The position numbers and the translations under genes were made by a program. Under the pieces are notes generated by a model. That model was given only the letters and a program-made list of their open reading frames with translations, was not told where the DNA came from and did not search any database. Shown in pieces: positions 36,725-46,721 of a DNA stretch of 64,000 nt (within the stretch, counting starts at the first letter, position 1; every line of letters begins with the position of its first letter). Source of the stretch: Bacteroidota bacterium (GTDB lineage: Bacteria; Bacteroidota; Bacteroidia; Chitinophagales; LD1); the NCBI GenBank assembly GCA_018267365.1, contig JAFDYQ010000002.1, positions 124,001 to 188,000 on the forward strand. The letters are read 5' to 3'.

Positions 36725-37648
36725 TTAGCCGGAATGATTGATGTAAAGTAGGGCACTGAAACATACAATCATACAACAGGATGAAAGCAAGGTCATACGC
36801 GCAGCATGCGCGAAATCGGTCTTGCTTTTATCTTTTATAGTGATAGCAAACCAGTATAAAAAGTATAAAGTGACCGGCAGCAGGCAGCTATTGAATATTA
36901 CAAACTGCTGAAAGGTATAGAGTGTAGTAAAGTAATAGAAGGCCACGGCATTTCCGGCCAGGAATAGTAAGGCAGTGAAAACAAATGTGCCGATTACCCC
37001 AAGGCGATAGCTGATAGTGATATCTCCGCGCGCGCTATCCTCATCATGCTGAAAGATCTGAGTGAGCGGATAGAAAGCTCCTATGAGCAGCGTGGCGATG
37101 GCCATGCAGAGCAGATGAGGTGTATTAAACCAACCCGCAGTAAAATTCCCAAGAGCCGTCATATTCACCATCATAAATGTAAACGCTCCCTGGAAGACTA
37201 CTACCACCAGCCATGCCAGAATACCATACTTCTTCAGGCGGATGCCATGCCAGCTATACGCCTTTGATACGGCGATATAGAGAGCGATCATAGCAAACAA
37301 CTGCAAGCTGATCAGTAGGCTCAGAGCGAGACCCATACTATCCATGATCATACTAGCCCGGTAGAGATTTCGCGTGGCTTTGGGCGGTCTGGCCAGGCCA
37401 CCTATACTACCTTCATCCTGATCCATGTAGCTATTGTAGGCATTGCTGCCGGGATAAATAAACAGGTGAAGGATAAAAAACAGGATAGTAGTATGGAGTA
37501 CATCTATCACTGCGGCCTGGCTCAGTCCGAATACATAGATAGGCATTAGGAAAAATGAAAATGGAATACGCAGCAGAACTATCGTATCTCTATCAAAAAT
37601 GCCTAAAAACGGTCTGGTGGCCTGTGAGGTGGAGAGTGTTTCTGCCAT
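36725..37648 (-). CDS. UbiA-superfamily membrane protein of the PKS cluster
   Basis: 307 residues with eight to nine hydrophobic helices. The first aspartate-rich motif is NAYNSYMDQDEG (a variant of NDxxDxxxD) and the second is HDEDSARGD, at the two expected loops. UbiA proteins transfer prenyl groups onto aromatic rings; with a type III PKS divergent from it, the acceptor may be the polyketide-derived ring. The altered first motif leaves open a different substrate or reduced metal binding. Divergent from the PKS gene with a 74-bp shared intergenic region. Confidence 0.75.
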   Translation of the reverse strand: MAETLSTSQATRPFLGIFDRDTIVLLRIPFSFFLMPIYVFGLSQAAVIDVLHTTILFFILHLFIYPGSNAYNSYMDQDEGSIGGLARPPKATRNLYRASMIMDSMGLALSLLISLQLFAMIALYIAVSKAYSWHGIRLKKYGILAWLVVVVFQGAFTFMMVNMTALGNFTAGWFNTPHLLCMAIATLLIGAFYPLTQIFQHDEDSARGDITISYRLGVIGTFVFTALLFLAGNAVAFYYFTTLYTFQQFVIFNSCLLPVTLYFLYWFAITIKDKSKTDFAHAARMTLLSSCCMIVCFSALLYINHSG

Positions 37649-37672
37649 GGCAGTGGGGAATGGTGTAATAAT

Positions 37673-37688
37673 TGATTTACAAAAATCA
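37673..37688. promoter_or_regulatory. Inverted repeat between divergent UbiA and PKS genes
   Basis: TGATTT-ACAA-AAATCA, 6-bp arms in the 74-bp intergenic region. It is positioned like an operator that could control both directions. Short enough to arise by chance in AT-rich sequence. Confidence 0.3.
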
Positions 37689-37722
37689 GACCCCCGTCAA
37701 TCATATAAAACAATCAGTCTCC

Positions 37723-38895
37723 ATGTCACGCCCACATATCTACAGCATAGGTACTGCCCTTCCCCTCTTTAAAATAGCTCAAACTACGCACCACGACCTG
37801 CTGCAGGCATCTCCCGTGATAGGCAGAAAGCAAAAGCTGCAGATAAGGAAAGTGTATGGGCGCACGGGTATAGACTATCGCCACAGTGTGCTGGAGGAGT
37901 TTGGTAAACCTGAAAGTGGGGAAAATATTCTATTCTTCCCGTCAGATCAGGAGCGGATGACCCCAGTATCTACCCGTATGAAAATCTTTGAAGAGCAGGC
38001 TCCCGACCTGTGCATGAAGGCAGTCAATGAGTGCCTGTCTCAGGTGGACGAGTTTGATATAGCCAGGATCAGTCACATTGTCACCTTTAGCTGTACAGGC
38101 ATGTATGCACCCGGCCTGGATATACAGCTGGTAGAGCGCCTGGCCCTTAATAAAAATGTAGAGCGGACCTGTGTCAACTTTATGGGCTGCTATGCAGCGA
38201 TCAATGCCATCAAGTCTGCCTACTACATAGCTAAGGCGGAACCGGATGCTGTAGTACTGATAGTAGGAATAGAACTTTGTACGCTGCACTATCAGAAAAA
38301 CGAGACCGAAGATCAGATCGTGGCCAATGCGCTCTTTGCAGATGGTGCTGCTGCCGCCATCATCTCTTCTGCATCCATACAACGATCTGATGAAGCCCCG
38401 GTGTTGGCCCTGGATAGTTTCTATGCAGAGTTTGAGTCTGCCGGCAAGGAGGAGATGGCCTGGCGCATAGGCGATCATGGTTTTGACCTGAAGCTGAGCG
38501 CCTATGTACCCGATCTGATAGAGCGCAATATCAGAACGATCATGGAAAAAATATTTGACCGTGCGGGACTGACACAAGAGGATATAAGCTTCTATGCCTT
38601 GCACCCGGGAGGAGTCAGCATACTAGAGGCCTGTGAGAAAGCGTTAGGTATCAATAAGGAGCAAAATAAATATTCCTACGACGTGCTGCGCAATCACGGC
38701 AATATGTCTTCTGTGACCATCCTCTTTGTCCTCAAGGAATATATGAAGAACCTCAGGCGTACCGACACAGGCCGCAAGATGCTGGCGTACGCTTTTGGCC
38801 CCGGACTGACCATGGAGTCTATGATAGCGGAAGTATCGATCACCCACAAAAAAAATAAAGTATGCCAAACCTCACCATTAGAGCACACGATATAG
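37723..38895 (+). CDS. Type III polyketide synthase
   Basis: 390 residues from MSRPHIYSIG; a TTG 51 bp upstream lies in the regulatory region. Chalcone/stilbene-synthase fold with the catalytic triad visible: Cys in NFMGCYAAINAIK, His in FYALHPGGVSILE and Asn in RNHGNMSSVT. Such enzymes extend an acyl-CoA with malonyl-CoA and cyclise it to an alkylresorcinol or alkylpyrone. The following methyltransferase and flavoprotein are the tailoring pair expected for phenolic lipids or quinones. Overlaps the methyltransferase gene by 34 bp. Confidence 0.93.
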   Translation: MSRPHIYSIGTALPLFKIAQTTHHDLLQASPVIGRKQKLQIRKVYGRTGIDYRHSVLEEFGKPESGENILFFPSDQERMTPVSTRMKIFEEQAPDLCMKAVNECLSQVDEFDIARISHIVTFSCTGMYAPGLDIQLVERLALNKNVERTCVNFMGCYAAINAIKSAYYIAKAEPDAVVLIVGIELCTLHYQKNETEDQIVANALFADGAAAAIISSASIQRSDEAPVLALDSFYAEFESAGKEEMAWRIGDHGFDLKLSAYVPDLIERNIRTIMEKIFDRAGLTQEDISFYALHPGGVSILEACEKALGINKEQNKYSYDVLRNHGNMSSVTILFVLKEYMKNLRRTDTGRKMLAYAFGPGLTMESMIAEVSITHKKNKVCQTSPLEHTI

Positions 38896-39560
38896 AGCTG
38901 ATGGACCTGCCTAGCGCAGGAGAGATAGAGACCCGTCATGCACTGCGCGAGATAGATGCTATCAATCGCCTGCTGGGCGGATACAATGTGATCTTTGACG
39001 CGCTGGAGAAACTGCCATGGACAGATAAAACCCTGACGATAGTAGATCTGGGCTGTGGCGGAGGAGATATGCTACGCGCTATAGCCGACTGGGCGCTCCA
39101 CCATAAAAGGCATGTGAACCTGATAGGCATAGACTACAATCCCGTAATGACTGCTTTTGCCCGCGAGGAATCCTTAGTATTTCCCAATATTCATTTCCGC
39201 ACTATGAATGTACTGGATGACCGGCTCATGGATGAGCGTGCAGATGTGATCATCAATTCTCTCTTCTGTCATCACTTTGACCAGGAGCAGCTGGTCACAC
39301 TCGTGAGCCGTATGCATGCACTGGCCTCGCAGGCTGTCATTATCAATGATATTCACAGGCATTGGTTTGCATACTATTCTATCAAGGCGCTGACCTGGCT
39401 CTTCTCGCGCAATGCACTGGTACGCTATGATGCAGCGCTATCTGTAGCCCGCTCACTCACCCGCAGAGAGTGGCAGTCTGTATTGAAAGAAGCAGGCATC
39501 CAAAACTACAGCCTGCGCTGGATGTGGGCATTCCGCTGGCAGATCATCTTCAGAAAATAA
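38862..39560 (+). CDS. Methyltransferase of the type III PKS cluster
   Basis: 232 residues. SAM-binding motif IVDLGCGGGDMLRAIADWA, then LIGIDYNPVMTAFARE and VIINSLFCHHF. Predicted to O- or C-methylate the PKS product. The ATG at 38862 overlaps the PKS by 34 bp; a later ATG at 38901 would remove the overlap, but family-like residues (IRAHDIELMDLP) start before it. Tight coupling with PKS and oxidoreductase supports a single pathway. Confidence 0.88.
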   Translation: MPNLTIRAHDIELMDLPSAGEIETRHALREIDAINRLLGGYNVIFDALEKLPWTDKTLTIVDLGCGGGDMLRAIADWALHHKRHVNLIGIDYNPVMTAFAREESLVFPNIHFRTMNVLDDRLMDERADVIINSLFCHHFDQEQLVTLVSRMHALASQAVIINDIHRHWFAYYSIKALTWLFSRNALVRYDAALSVARSLTRREWQSVLKEAGIQNYSLRWMWAFRWQIIFRK

Positions 39561-39564
39561 CCAC

Positions 39565-40707
39565 GTGGCACTGCGCTCTGACAGAGATGTGATCATCATA
39601 GGTGGTGGCCTGGCAGGTCTGACGGCGGGCATCATGCTATCGCGTGCAGGACTCGACATACTCATCCTGGAGAAAGGCACCTATCCATCTCACAAGGTCT
39701 GTGGCGAATATATCAGCAACGAGGTGCTGCCTTTTTTGAAATCCCTTGGACTTGACCCGTTTCGTCTCGGCGCCAGCCGTATCTCCCGCCTCAGGGTGTC
39801 GACTCCCTCGGGCAAAAGTATTTATGCTCCCCTGGATCTTGGCGCCTTTGGCCTAAGCAGGTACGTGCTGGATCAGGCTATGTGCGACCTGGCCATGAAT
39901 AGCGGAGCGGAAGTACTCACAAGAAGAAAAGTGACTGAAGTAATTTTTGAGCAAAATGGTTTTTCGGTAAAAACGAACACGGAAGAAGCTTTCACGGCGC
40001 CACTGGTCATAGGCAGCTATGGCAAAAGAGACACCCTTGACAAACAACTTGAACGCGACTTTATACAGGAACGTACGGGTTACCTGGGCGTAAAGTACCA
40101 CATTCGTACTGACTATCCAGTAGACGAGATCGGACTGGATAATTTTGAAGGAGGCTACTGCGGCATATCGCGCATAGAAGATGAGAAATACAATCTGTGC
40201 TATCTGTACCGGAGGCCTCGCAGTGCAGTGCATAAGACTATCCCAGACATACAAGAGCATATTATGTTTCAGAATCCTGTGATCAGGAATATTTTTAGTC
40301 ATTCCGACTTTCTCTTTGCCAAGCCCGAAGTAATTCAGGATTTTTCCTTTGAAGCGAAAAGTGCTGTGGAAGACCATATACTGATGTGTGGAGATGCTGC
40401 AGGGCTGATCACGCCGCTCTGCGGCAACGGTATGTCTATGGCTATACATGGTGCAAAAATATTGAGCGAGCTTCTGATCGCTGCAGGAGTGACGGAGCTG
40501 ACCCCGGAGAAAAGAAGGAAACTGGAGTCCGAGTACACGCGGCAGTGGCAAAAGCACTTTCGTCAGCGCCTATTCTGGGGAAGGACGATACAAGGACTCT
40601 TTGGCAATGAAACAGTATCTGAGATAGCGATACGCGCACTCCATGCCATACCAGCTGTAGAGCGTGCGCTGATAGCCGCTACTCACGGCAGTCCGATCGG
40701 AGCCTGA
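39565..40707 (+). CDS. FAD-dependent oxidoreductase of the type III PKS cluster
   Basis: 380 residues from a GTG at 39565, 4 bp after the methyltransferase stop. Dinucleotide-binding IIIGGGLAGLTAGIMLSRAG at the N-terminus, HKVCGEYIS near residue 50, and the second FAD motif ILMCGDAAGLITPLCGNGM. It belongs to the geranylgeranyl-reductase/aromatic-hydroxylase group. Likely hydroxylates or oxidises the polyketide ring, in parallel with the flavoprotein of phenolic-lipid clusters; reduction of a side chain is an alternative. Confidence 0.88.
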   Translation: MALRSDRDVIIIGGGLAGLTAGIMLSRAGLDILILEKGTYPSHKVCGEYISNEVLPFLKSLGLDPFRLGASRISRLRVSTPSGKSIYAPLDLGAFGLSRYVLDQAMCDLAMNSGAEVLTRRKVTEVIFEQNGFSVKTNTEEAFTAPLVIGSYGKRDTLDKQLERDFIQERTGYLGVKYHIRTDYPVDEIGLDNFEGGYCGISRIEDEKYNLCYLYRRPRSAVHKTIPDIQEHIMFQNPVIRNIFSHSDFLFAKPEVIQDFSFEAKSAVEDHILMCGDAAGLITPLCGNGMSMAIHGAKILSELLIAAGVTELTPEKRRKLESEYTRQWQKHFRQRLFWGRTIQGLFGNETVSEIAIRALHAIPAVERALIAATHGSPIGA

Positions 40708-40708
40708 G

Positions 40709-42979
40709 CTAAACAGGGAAATATAAATAGAATGTCGCGCCCTCGCCCGGCACACCACGCGCGGTGATGAAACCATTGTGGGTTTCCATGATCTTTTTGC
40801 AAAGTGCCAGGCCTACACCTGTGCCAGCGAATGCGGCATGTGCATGCAGACGGCTGAATACTTTAAAAATAGACTCGCTGTATTTATCTTCAAAGCCGAT
40901 ACCGTTGTCAGCTATAGAAATGAGGTGATACAGCTTTAGTGGCAGGTGCTCTATGGGCGTGTATTCTTTCATTCCGTCATAGCGGATATCGATGTGTGGT
41001 GTGATGCCTTCCCGCGTAAATTTCATAGAGTTGCGGATCAGATTACTGAAAAGCTGAGCGAGCAGAAAGGATACACCTTGCACTTCCGGTAGCTCATCAT
41101 AGTCTATGGTGGCTTGGTGAGTAGCTATCTCATCATCCAGATCATAGAGTACACTTTGTACTATTTTATCCAACGATACGGTACTCAGACTGTCCTCACT
41201 ATTGCGCAAACGCGAATAGGTCAAGACATCATTGATCAGTGTCTGCATGCGGCTGGCAGAGCCTTGTATTTTTAGCAGCGACGCCTGGATATTATCCGGC
41301 AGCTCCACTGCCTCTGTATCCATGATTCGCGAGGCAAATACCTGGATCTTTCTGAGTGGTTCTTTGAGGTCATGCGTACTGATCCAGTTTAGATTTTCCA
41401 ACTCCTGATAGGCCTCTGTCAGACGCGCGCTCAGTAGCCTATACTTTGTTTCCTCCTCCCGCAGGAAGAGCGTATTGATATACTTTTGTAGTGAATGTGC
41501 ATAGTTGGCTGCTGCGAGTAGCTCTGGTTTTTCCCATTCCTTACTCTGGCATTTGACTATCTGCTTCCATGCTTGAAAAGATTTGCGCGGAGAGAGCTGG
41601 CTTCTGTCTTTCTCTATAGTCTTGGCCGGATCTCCCGCCCAGTGCACCTCATGGATAGTCTCTGGCCTAAACCAGATGATGCAGTTCTGCTGCATTTTAT
41701 CCAGAGCATGATAGATGATACCCGCTGCTGTCTGGCAGGCCTCTTCAGCATCCTGATCCGGTCCATGTAGCTGCGATGTGCTGAGGTAGCCGTTTGTCGC
41801 ATTTTCGGCAGCCCATAAGGCCAGTCTCCTTATCTCTGTATCATCCGGTGCCAGGCCGCCCCGGTAGATCACATCGTCTATCACTATAGCCACTCCTCTG
41901 GCGCGGCACAGGTCCAGCAGGTCAGGCTCAGTAGCTATCGTATAAAAGGCACTTCTATCCAGGTCAAAGTTTTTGGCCAGTAGGCTATCGAGTGACTGAT
42001 TGACAAGTTTTGAAGTTTCGTATTCCTCAGCTATCTGGCGCACACCGATCTGAGAGGCCATGAAGTGACCCTGCAGTCGAGCCGCAATACGCGCATGGCT
42101 ATTGATAGGCCGCGGGCCGTGATAATGATGACAGGCTATAAGGCCCCACAGCCGCCCCTCATGTATCAGCGAGATACTGGTAGAGGCGCTCACACCCATA
42201 TTGTGCAGATACTGCACATGGATAGGTGATACGCTACGCAGTATAGAATAAGTGAGGTCAAGATCCTTATTGGTCTTGCTGCCCAGGGCGTAGATAGGCA
42301 CAGGCTTATAATCTATATCCCCTATGACACGGATGAGATTTTTGCGGTATAGCTCACGGGCCTGTGGCGGGATATCAGTATGCGGATAGTGCAAGCCCAG
42401 AAACGATTCGAGCTCATCTATCTTGCTCTCAGCTATTACTTCCCCGTTATAGTCCGCATCAAAGCGGTAGACCATCACCCTGTCATAGCCTATGATATGG
42501 CGGGTGCCGTCAGCCACAGCCTGGCACAGCATCCGGAGGCTGGTGGCCTGCTCCATATAGCCCACGAAGCGACGGGTCTGCTCATAGAGTGCTGTGAGGT
42601 CCGGCACCTCTGCGATGGCAGGCTCAAACTCGAGGACCCATATATGATCGGTTCTATGAACGGTAGCTTCAAAGTCCTTCACTCCGAACCTTAAAGCCAG
42701 CGGCGCTGTAAATACACTACTGAGCGTCTCCAGGTATTTCTGCAAAGTAGCTAATTGGTCAGCGCCGATGGTCCGGCCTATCTCCTGGCCCAATAGCGTC
42801 TCAAGGGGGATACCTGTATGCTCTGCTATATTGCCGCTGCAAAATTCTATCTGCAGCGTATCAGCACGTATACCTATCAGAAATCCATAGGGCTGTATGG
42901 ACCCTGGTATATGTATGGGTTCACTTTCGCAGTTCTTCAGGTTTACCAGATCACGATTGACTATGTCTTTAATGCTCAT
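40709..42979 (-). CDS. bphP: Bacteriophytochrome histidine kinase
   Basis: 756 residues from MSIKDIVNRD. Photosensory core: PAS with the biliverdin-attaching Cys in NCESEPIHIPGSIQPYG, GAF with LHYPHTDIPPQAR (PASDIP-like) and GLIACHHYHG (pyrrole-water His), then PHY. Output: HisKA with STHDLKEPLRKIQ and HATPase with FSNLIRNSMKF, DNGIGF and GTGVGLALCKKI. All key residues are present, so it should bind biliverdin and respond to red/far-red light. Its start overlaps the stop of the heme-oxygenase gene by 11 bp. An in-frame start at 43033 would add 18 residues inside that gene. Confidence 0.93.
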   Translation of the reverse strand: MSIKDIVNRDLVNLKNCESEPIHIPGSIQPYGFLIGIRADTLQIEFCSGNIAEHTGIPLETLLGQEIGRTIGADQLATLQKYLETLSSVFTAPLALRFGVKDFEATVHRTDHIWVLEFEPAIAEVPDLTALYEQTRRFVGYMEQATSLRMLCQAVADGTRHIIGYDRVMVYRFDADYNGEVIAESKIDELESFLGLHYPHTDIPPQARELYRKNLIRVIGDIDYKPVPIYALGSKTNKDLDLTYSILRSVSPIHVQYLHNMGVSASTSISLIHEGRLWGLIACHHYHGPRPINSHARIAARLQGHFMASQIGVRQIAEEYETSKLVNQSLDSLLAKNFDLDRSAFYTIATEPDLLDLCRARGVAIVIDDVIYRGGLAPDDTEIRRLALWAAENATNGYLSTSQLHGPDQDAEEACQTAAGIIYHALDKMQQNCIIWFRPETIHEVHWAGDPAKTIEKDRSQLSPRKSFQAWKQIVKCQSKEWEKPELLAAANYAHSLQKYINTLFLREEETKYRLLSARLTEAYQELENLNWISTHDLKEPLRKIQVFASRIMDTEAVELPDNIQASLLKIQGSASRMQTLINDVLTYSRLRNSEDSLSTVSLDKIVQSVLYDLDDEIATHQATIDYDELPEVQGVSFLLAQLFSNLIRNSMKFTREGITPHIDIRYDGMKEYTPIEHLPLKLYHLISIADNGIGFEDKYSESIFKVFSRLHAHAAFAGTGVGLALCKKIMETHNGFITARGVPGEGATFYLYFPV

Positions 42980-43595
42980 GCTCACTATTAGCCGCAAAAT
43001 AGCGGTCAATAGCTGCAAAGGCGTGCACAGCACCCTTTATGATCTCATCGCCATTGCCACTGCGCTCTGCGTATATGGTTAGGTTTGATAAAAAGTTTTT
43101 CCACTTAGCGCCGGTCTCTGCACCATATCCCGCAAAAAAATTCGCGCCATTATTTTCATCCAGGTGCAGCCTTTCCTGCACGTGCTTTAGTATGATCCTG
43201 CCGCCGAGGGTTGACCCTTCTATCACATACATGTATCCCAAAGCAAACGGGAGGCTGAATGACTGCTCATCAGGGTGAAAAAGTACAGGATCATTGAAAG
43301 AATCCTTTCCCACTACTGCCAGGTCAGCATGGATGTGAGGCAGCTTGCGACGCTGCTCAAGATCAGGGATGATATCACTCACGGCGGGAAAGATTGTCTT
43401 CTCTGTAAAAGAGATCACCTCAGCCATCAGTGCCAGATAGCGCCTGTAGGACTTCAGATCCAGATCTGGCGACATGAGCGAAGCTGAGATGGGATTGGCC
43501 TCCAGTGCAGCATGCATCGGGCCGGTGGCAGAGCGCAGCTGCTTGAGAAATATTTCGGAATTTGTATCAGGATGGATGGAAGGAGTGGTGGTCAT
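42969..43595 (-). CDS. bphO: Heme oxygenase supplying biliverdin
   Basis: 208 residues from MTTTPSIHPD. BphO-like: an N-terminal LRSATGPMHAALEANP with the proximal haem-ligand His, and LGYMYVIEGSTLGGRIILKHV, typical of the distal helix. Opens haem to biliverdin, the chromophore of the phytochrome encoded next. Lies 4 bp after the response regulator gene and overlaps bphP by 11 bp, so the three are made together. Confidence 0.9.
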   Translation of the reverse strand: MTTTPSIHPDTNSEIFLKQLRSATGPMHAALEANPISASLMSPDLDLKSYRRYLALMAEVISFTEKTIFPAVSDIIPDLEQRRKLPHIHADLAVVGKDSFNDPVLFHPDEQSFSLPFALGYMYVIEGSTLGGRIILKHVQERLHLDENNGANFFAGYGAETGAKWKNFLSNLTIYAERSGNGDEIIKGAVHAFAAIDRYFAANSEHEH

Positions 43596-43599
43596 AAAC

Positions 43600-44037
43600 T
43601 CAGGATGCTCTAAACACAAAATTTTCTTCGCTGGTATCAAATGTTTTCCAGTCTATAGCAAGACTATGGCGCAGCACGTTCTTGATCGCCTTATAGCTGG
43701 TCGGCTTTGGTACATACAAATTTGCGCCCAATTCGCGGGAGCGATTGATCGTCTTCTGATCATCAGATGTAGAAAAGATAACCACAGGTATATTGCGCGT
43801 CTTGCTGTCTTTGCGTATTTCTGTGAGGGCCTGGTAGCCATTCATCAGGGGCATATTCAGATCGAGAAAGATCACATCCGGTGCAGGAGGTGGGCTCTGT
43901 ATCAGGTTCAATAGTTGGCGACCATCGCTGCGCATATGCAGGTCAAAGGAACCGCCGATTTCTTCTACCGCCTCTCTGAAAAGTTCCTGATCATCCAGGT
44001 CATCGTCGGCGTAAAAGATGTGCTTATTATTATTCAT
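43600..44037 (-). CDS. Single-domain response regulator of the phytochrome operon
   Basis: 145 residues, REC domain only: acidic pocket YADDDLDDQE, phospho-acceptor Asp in VIFLDLNMPLMNGY, Ser/Thr in VVIFSTSDD and Lys in LYVPKPTS. A BphR/Rcp1-like CheY-type partner expected to receive phosphate from the phytochrome; its own output is unknown. First gene of the operon. The 44038-44216 intergenic region to the divergent hutU holds a CCCCA-gca-TGGGG hairpin at 44121-44133. Confidence 0.92.
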   Translation of the reverse strand: MNNNKHIFYADDDLDDQELFREAVEEIGGSFDLHMRSDGRQLLNLIQSPPPAPDVIFLDLNMPLMNGYQALTEIRKDSKTRNIPVVIFSTSDDQKTINRSRELGANLYVPKPTSYKAIKNVLRHSLAIDWKTFDTSEENFVFRAS

Positions 44038-44216
44038 GATGTAATTTACTCATAATCACTCCAAAACATCCATACATTTGATTATTTGTAGTTTTTTTTC
44101 GGTTAATAAAAATTGCCTTGCCCCAGCATGGGGAATTAATTGCTTTTAAAGCCAACAATGCCACGCGCAGACGGTTTATTTAAGTTTTATAATTTGCAGC
44201 AATAAAACAATAAGTG

Positions 44217-45872
44217 ATGTCTGCTACTACAGATAAAAGAGTGATCACTGCACCACGTGGGACCCAATTGTCATGCAAAGGATGGGTACAAGAAGCGGCG
44301 CTGCGCATGCTGTGCAATAACCTGGATCCGGAGGTGGCAGAAAGGCCTGAGGACCTGATCGTCTATGGCGGTATAGGCAAGGCTGCGCGCAACTGGGAGT
44401 CATTTGATAAGATCATCTCCTGCCTGCAAAACCTGGAGGAAGATGAGACGCTGATGATACAAAGCGGTAAACCTGTAGGTGTGCTGCGCTCTCACAAGGA
44501 TGCACCGCGTATGCTCATAGCCAATTCTAACCTGGTAGGTAAGTGGGCTACATGGGAGCATTTTCGCGAGCTGGAAAAGAAGGGCCTCATCATGTACGGC
44601 CAGATGACCGCAGGCTCATGGATCTATATCGGCACGCAAGGAATCGTGCAAGGCACCTATGAGACATACCTCTCGCTCGCCGCGCAGCACTACAATAATT
44701 CCCTGAAAGGTACGCTGAATGTCACAGCGGGCCTCGGCGGTATGGGCGGTGCTCAGCCACTCGCCATCACTATGAATGAAGGTGTAGCCCTGATAGCAGA
44801 GATGGAGGAGTGGCGTATCAAAAAGCGTATAGAAACGCGCTACCTGGATGAATATTACAGTGACATAGACCAGTCCATAGATCGCGCCCTTGAGGCCAGG
44901 AAAAATAACGAAGCTGTATCCATAGGCGTGCTATGCAATGTGGTAGACCTGCTGCAAAGGCTGCTGGATAGAAATATCACGCCTGATACACTCACAGATC
45001 AGACATCTGCCCATGATGAGCTGATAGGCTATTTCCCGGAGGGGCTGAGTGCAGAGCAGGCGCGGACCCTGCGTGAAAGCAATCCCGAAGAGTACAAAAA
45101 TAGATCACTGGATACGATGGCACGCCACGTGCGCCAGATGCTGGAGCTGCAGCAGCGCGGTGCCATTACCTTTGACTATGGCAATAACCTGCGCGGACAG
45201 GCCAAAGATAAACGTGGCGTGCAAAATGCTTTCGACTTTCCGGGCTTTGTACCTGCCTACATCCGTCCGCTCTTTTGTGAAGGCAAGGGACCTTTTCGCT
45301 TTGTAGCGCTCAGTGGTGATCCGTCAGATATAGCAGTGTGCGATGAAAAATTAAAAGAGCTTTTCCCTGATAATACCGGCCTCCTTCGCTGGCTCGGGAT
45401 GGCTAAAGAGAAGATTGCCTTTCAGGGATTGCCGGCGCGCATCTGCTGGCTGGGCATGGGTGATAGGGAGAAGGCGGGCCTCGCCTTTAATCAACTCGTG
45501 AAAGAAGGTAAAGTAAAGGCTCCGATCGTGATAGGCCGTGACCACCTGGACACCGGCTCTGTGGCCTCTCCCAACCGCGAGACCGAAGCAATGATGGACG
45601 GCTCTGACGCCATAGCCGATTGGCCCATACTGAATGCGCTGATCAATACAGCAGGTGGTGCGAGTTGGGTCAGCTTTCATCACGGTGGAGGGGTAGGCAT
45701 GGGCTACTCGCTGCACGCAGGTATGGTGATCGTGGCAGATGGTACTGAGGATGCCGCGCGCCGTCTGGGCCGCGTACTGCACAACGATCCTGCTATGGGT
45801 GTGATACGCCACGCTGATGCAGGCTACGAGATAGCCAAGGCTACCTCAAAGAAATACGGGCTTGATATTTGA
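44217..45872 (+). CDS. hutU: Urocanate hydratase
   Basis: 551 residues. NAD-dependent second step of histidine degradation, converting urocanate to imidazolonepropionate. Family segments: [12 protein letters not shown]-like [83 protein letters not shown] and the C-terminal [24 protein letters not shown] at 44217 chosen over GTG 3 bp earlier. No other hut genes are in the window; the pathway must be completed elsewhere. Confidence 0.96.
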   Translation: MSATTDKRVITAPRGTQLSCKGWVQEAALRMLCNNLDPEVAERPEDLIVYGGIGKAARNWESFDKIISCLQNLEEDETLMIQSGKPVGVLRSHKDAPRMLIANSNLVGKWATWEHFRELEKKGLIMYGQMTAGSWIYIGTQGIVQGTYETYLSLAAQHYNNSLKGTLNVTAGLGGMGGAQPLAITMNEGVALIAEMEEWRIKKRIETRYLDEYYSDIDQSIDRALEARKNNEAVSIGVLCNVVDLLQRLLDRNITPDTLTDQTSAHDELIGYFPEGLSAEQARTLRESNPEEYKNRSLDTMARHVRQMLELQQRGAITFDYGNNLRGQAKDKRGVQNAFDFPGFVPAYIRPLFCEGKGPFRFVALSGDPSDIAVCDEKLKELFPDNTGLLRWLGMAKEKIAFQGLPARICWLGMGDREKAGLAFNQLVKEGKVKAPIVIGRDHLDTGSVASPNRETEAMMDGSDAIADWPILNALINTAGGASWVSFHHGGGVGMGYSLHAGMVIVADGTEDAARRLGRVLHNDPAMGVIRHADAGYEIAKATSKKYGLDI

Positions 45873-45900
45873 TTATATCCGGCCAAATATTCTCACGCTT

Positions 45901-46719
45901 ATGTACGAAACAAAAATAGAACCGTATCTGATTTCCTTGGGAAACCGTTTTTTGCATTATACCCCGAGACTGATTGGCGCGATCATATTTTTTATAATAG
46001 GACTTTGGGTAGTAAACCGCCTGTCAAAATTGATAGCCAAAGCTATGCATCGTGAGAAGCTTGATTCTTCGTTGCAATCTTTTCTATCCAGCCTCATTAG
46101 TATCGGCCTGAAAGTATTTCTGGTGATCACCATAGCCGAGATACTCGGCATACAGACCACCTCTCTCGTGGCAGTGATGGGTGCGGCAGGTCTGGCGGTA
46201 GGTCTGGCGCTGCAAGGCTCACTGAGCAATTTTGCCGGAGGCGTGCTCATACTGATCTTCAAGCCATACAAAGTAGGTGATACCATAGAGGCTCAAGGAC
46301 AGGTAGGCACTGTACAGGAGATACAGATATTCAATACCATCCTGCTGATGGGAAATAATAAGACTGTGATACTGCCCAATGGTGCAGTGTCTAATGGCAC
46401 CATAGTCAATCAGACCCGGTACGGCACGCTACAGGGAGAATTTTTTGTGACCATAGCGGGAGATAGTGACCTGGCGCAGGCCAAAGCTATAATTCTGCAG
46501 ACAGTCAATGCAAATCCGCGCGTACTGAAAAATCCTGCCGCTGCGGTAGATGTGACGCAGATCAATAACGGCATCACCCTGGTCATACATCCCTTTGCGC
46601 GAACTGCTGACCTGGGCCCTATGATGTCAGAACTCCAAGAGGCGGTGAATAATGCATTACTCAAAAACAACATAAAGAGGGCTATACCGACCACTATCAG
46701 CATCACAAAAACCGGCTGA
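45901..46719 (+). CDS. Small-conductance mechanosensitive channel (MscS family)
   Basis: 272 residues from MYETKIEPYL; a TTG at 45862 would overlap hutU. Three N-terminal helices, with the pore-lining TM3 reading MGAAGLAVGLALQGSLSNFAGG, then the beta domain (FKPYKVGDTIEAQGQVGTVQEIQIFNT) and the C-terminal cytoplasmic cage. A minimal MscS-like channel releasing osmolytes on hypo-osmotic shock. Stops 2 bp before the convergent sulfotransferase stop. Confidence 0.93.
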   Translation: MYETKIEPYLISLGNRFLHYTPRLIGAIIFFIIGLWVVNRLSKLIAKAMHREKLDSSLQSFLSSLISIGLKVFLVITIAEILGIQTTSLVAVMGAAGLAVGLALQGSLSNFAGGVLILIFKPYKVGDTIEAQGQVGTVQEIQIFNTILLMGNNKTVILPNGAVSNGTIVNQTRYGTLQGEFFVTIAGDSDLAQAKAIILQTVNANPRVLKNPAAAVDVTQINNGITLVIHPFARTADLGPMMSELQEAVNNALLKNNIKRAIPTTISITKTG

Positions 46720-46721
46720 TA

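Noticed and set aside
45351-45812. Antisense 153-residue frame in hutU
   Set aside because: Entirely within a well-conserved enzyme gene; no motif.
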